From Phoronis australis (Eukaryota; Phoronida; Phoronidae), in contig NMRA01000047.1 in assembly GCA_002633005.1 (NCBI GenBank), positions 1,229,911-1,293,910 of the forward strand: a stretch of DNA of 64,000 bases, in the 5' to 3' direction. Shown here in pieces: positions 61,876-64,000 of this stretch (positions are counted from its first letter, which is position 1; each line of letters begins with the position of its first letter). A program made the position numbers and the translations under genes. The notes below the pieces were generated by a model, which saw nothing but the letters and a program-made list of their open reading frames with translations, was not told the DNA's origin and made no database searches.

Positions 61876-64000
61876 AAGGGAAGCAAAAAACGTGTTATAA
61901 AGAGGTGATCCTTTTTATAGAGAGAGGAGGCATTTTTCGAAGAAGTCTGCAATTATTATTATTAATTATTACACAGTTAACCTTTCATATATCTATACTG
62001 TCGGTAGTTGTTGGCAAACAATTCATTCATCCTTTCCATGGGTCATTATATTGAATTCCATAAATAACAGAATTTTTCATTACGTTCAATTACTTTTCTG
62101 ATTTTTTAATGAAACAATACCCAATGGCGAGAAATATTTTTTGCCATTATTAGTCAAGCGAACAGTGACAAACGCAACACAAAGCAACAAAATACAAAAT
62201 CAAAATATGGTATTTGTGAGTAAAGTTTCTCAACTACCTACATCTTTGCTTTACATTGAAATATTTCTTTCTGCATTCCTCTGCACTTCGCTTCATGCTA
62301 CCCTGGCTGAAAAAGTAATTAGGCTTTTCACGAACGGAAAGCAGAGGCGGATTTAAGGGGGAGAAGAGCTAGCAGCAAAGCGCCCATACAATAGACAGAG
62401 CTATTAATAAAATCGGCATGGCCACTGATAAAATTGGCATATGAGACCCCAAAATAACGACATGGCCTGGTTATACAAATTATCCCAAAACACTGACATC
62501 AAAGATAAAAAACGCTGAGAAGCACATTTACTGGGCAGTTGGAGGGCGAGAGCTTATAATAGGCATGATTCCCTCCTGCTGTTGCTTCTAATAACTTGCA
62601 TCACCGGCCATGTTAGTCAGCCCCACGGGGTGCTCGCTAAACTGAAGGGCAATTGGTGTCAAATTGTGAAGTGACGGACGTGAAAGGGAATTTGAGTTTG
62701 CGAACTGAATAAATCCTTGCTTACTTCAATAGCTCACTTGCGAGTTTCTCGTTAGTCACTGTGACGTCACCGGAAAGGGGGCAAAACCCGCCATATTGCT
62801 CTTGTTTTGCCCCCAGTCTTTGCTACACACGCTAAAACTTACTGGAGTTCTTATGGTGAATTTTACGCTTAAAACGTTAAAACAACTTAACATAATGGTA
62901 GATGGGTCGTGGAATAACTGTGAATGGACGAAGAAAATGTGAACTCGTTATGTTGTGCGAAGTTGTGAACGGACTGAAATTGGAACTTAACCCGCTCTAG
63001 GCTTGAGTGGCGCAGGCATACAGGGGCGATAGTGTATCCTCATAAAAAGATATTCACTTCAAAATACAGCAAATAAAATCAAATGAAACATGCATATGTG
63101 CACATGAAGTTATAACTAACACATACCCTGACTCTGGACACAATTTAGTCTACAAATAACTTGAGCATATTCATGAAAACCTCGCAATTCTCTCGAGTTT
63201 CTCTCACCAGCCGCCATTTTGAGGACGTTACGTGAAATCACGCCTGTTGACGAACAAAAAGTCCAAGGGACACAAATCTTACAAATTTCACTTGATATTT
63301 TCTTGAAAACAAACAAAAAAAGCCTGAATTGGCAAGCGGCGTACAACAAATCCCTTATTTTTGAAATATGGATGCATCGCTAATCAAAAGTCACTTCCCA
63401 CACAATGACAATCTTTTTAAATTATTTTTTAATTTCTTTTTAAATTCTATTATCATTATAATTAAACATAATACTTTTTACAGACACCTGAAAATGAAGA
63501 GCGAACATTCATAATGGCATGCGAAGTTGATTACCATCAATTATTTCTTTATTATACTCAATGGAACAAAAAATACATCATCTGAGTTCGGCACCAGATT
63601 ACTAACTTCAAAGGTGTTACGGAAACTCATAAGAAATACACTTGACATTTAATGCTGCCTCTATAAAAGTTTTCATATCCATTCTGACTTGAACAAACTG
63701 ACAAAGACCCCAAGAAGTGTGTTAAATGCACGTGGTAAGCGTCAAAAGTATTCGGACCAAATTACCCCAAATACCTCATCATGATGAATGGCCAGAAGCC
63801 AACTTCACAGTCAGAGCAGTCTCCTCTCATGACTGAGAACGAATGGGAATTAACTAGAACGTTAGTACGGTGACTAAATCATTCTGCAATTAGACTTTTG
63901 TCATCAAAAAAACTTATTACCTGTCCAGTCAGTTTCGCTGTTAGCAGAATTAGACGCCACGATGGGGAAACAGCATTTTGCCTGATAACCTTTGTCATAT
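61876..64000. other. no recognisable gene
   Basis: A GTGACGTCACCGG motif (CRE-like palindrome) at about 62760-62772, followed by a CAAAACCCGCCATATTG block, could belong to a promoter, but no associated open frame is convincing. CAGAGGCGGATTTAAGGGGG at 62342 resembles one end of the G-rich MITE family. Confidence 0.35.

Overview
This is a draft (two N's) animal nuclear sequence: AT-rich, intron-dense, with GT-AG (and one GC-AG) introns, tRNA-derived SINE relics, and several families of cut-and-paste transposons and MITEs. The mixture of Kolobok-like, PIF/Harbinger and Gypsy relics suggests an aquatic invertebrate (lophotrochozoan or invertebrate deuterostome), but nothing here fixes the taxon. 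There are no prokaryotic genes.

The main gene runs on the minus strand from about 35.0 kb down to about 9.8 kb. It is one ionotropic glutamate receptor subunit of the AMPA/kainate type. I rebuilt 17 coding exons by eye (16 exon positions, one of them duplicated), and the splice phases agree at every junction. They encode a signal peptide, the whole amino-terminal domain, S1, M1, the M2 pore loop, M3, S2, M4 and the start of the cytoplasmic tail, about 880 residues. The last exon was not found. The M3 plus first-half-S2 exon is present as two tandem, diverged cassettes of exactly 199 nt with the same phases. Including both or neither breaks the frame, so they should be mutually exclusive. An array of palindromic CTTAAG repeats lies in the intron directly downstream of the pair.

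The left end (0.8-1.1 kb, plus) holds the last coding exon of another host gene, tentatively a WBP4/FBP21-like splicing protein. The 1.1-9.8 kb stretch contains a broken Kolobok-like THAP element (5.2-6.5 kb), a G-rich hairpin, microsatellites and a MITE. A second, better preserved Kolobok-like element (18.8-20.5 kb) sits in a receptor intron. Both are bounded by TTAA.

From 36 kb onwards I see almost only transposon debris: two THAP fragments (36.7 and 39.3 kb) and a PIF/Harbinger cluster (42.6-54.9 kb). In the cluster two copies of a Myb/SANT-like DNA-binding gene lie in inverted orientation around a decayed HARBI1-type transposase. A second HARBI1 relic lies on the minus strand at 59.8-61.8 kb. 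A Gypsy-derived unit inside a receptor intron (25.3-25.8 kb) has inverted LTR ends and a 5-bp target duplication. The remaining stretches of 54.9-59.8 and 61.9-64.0 kb show no recognisable gene.
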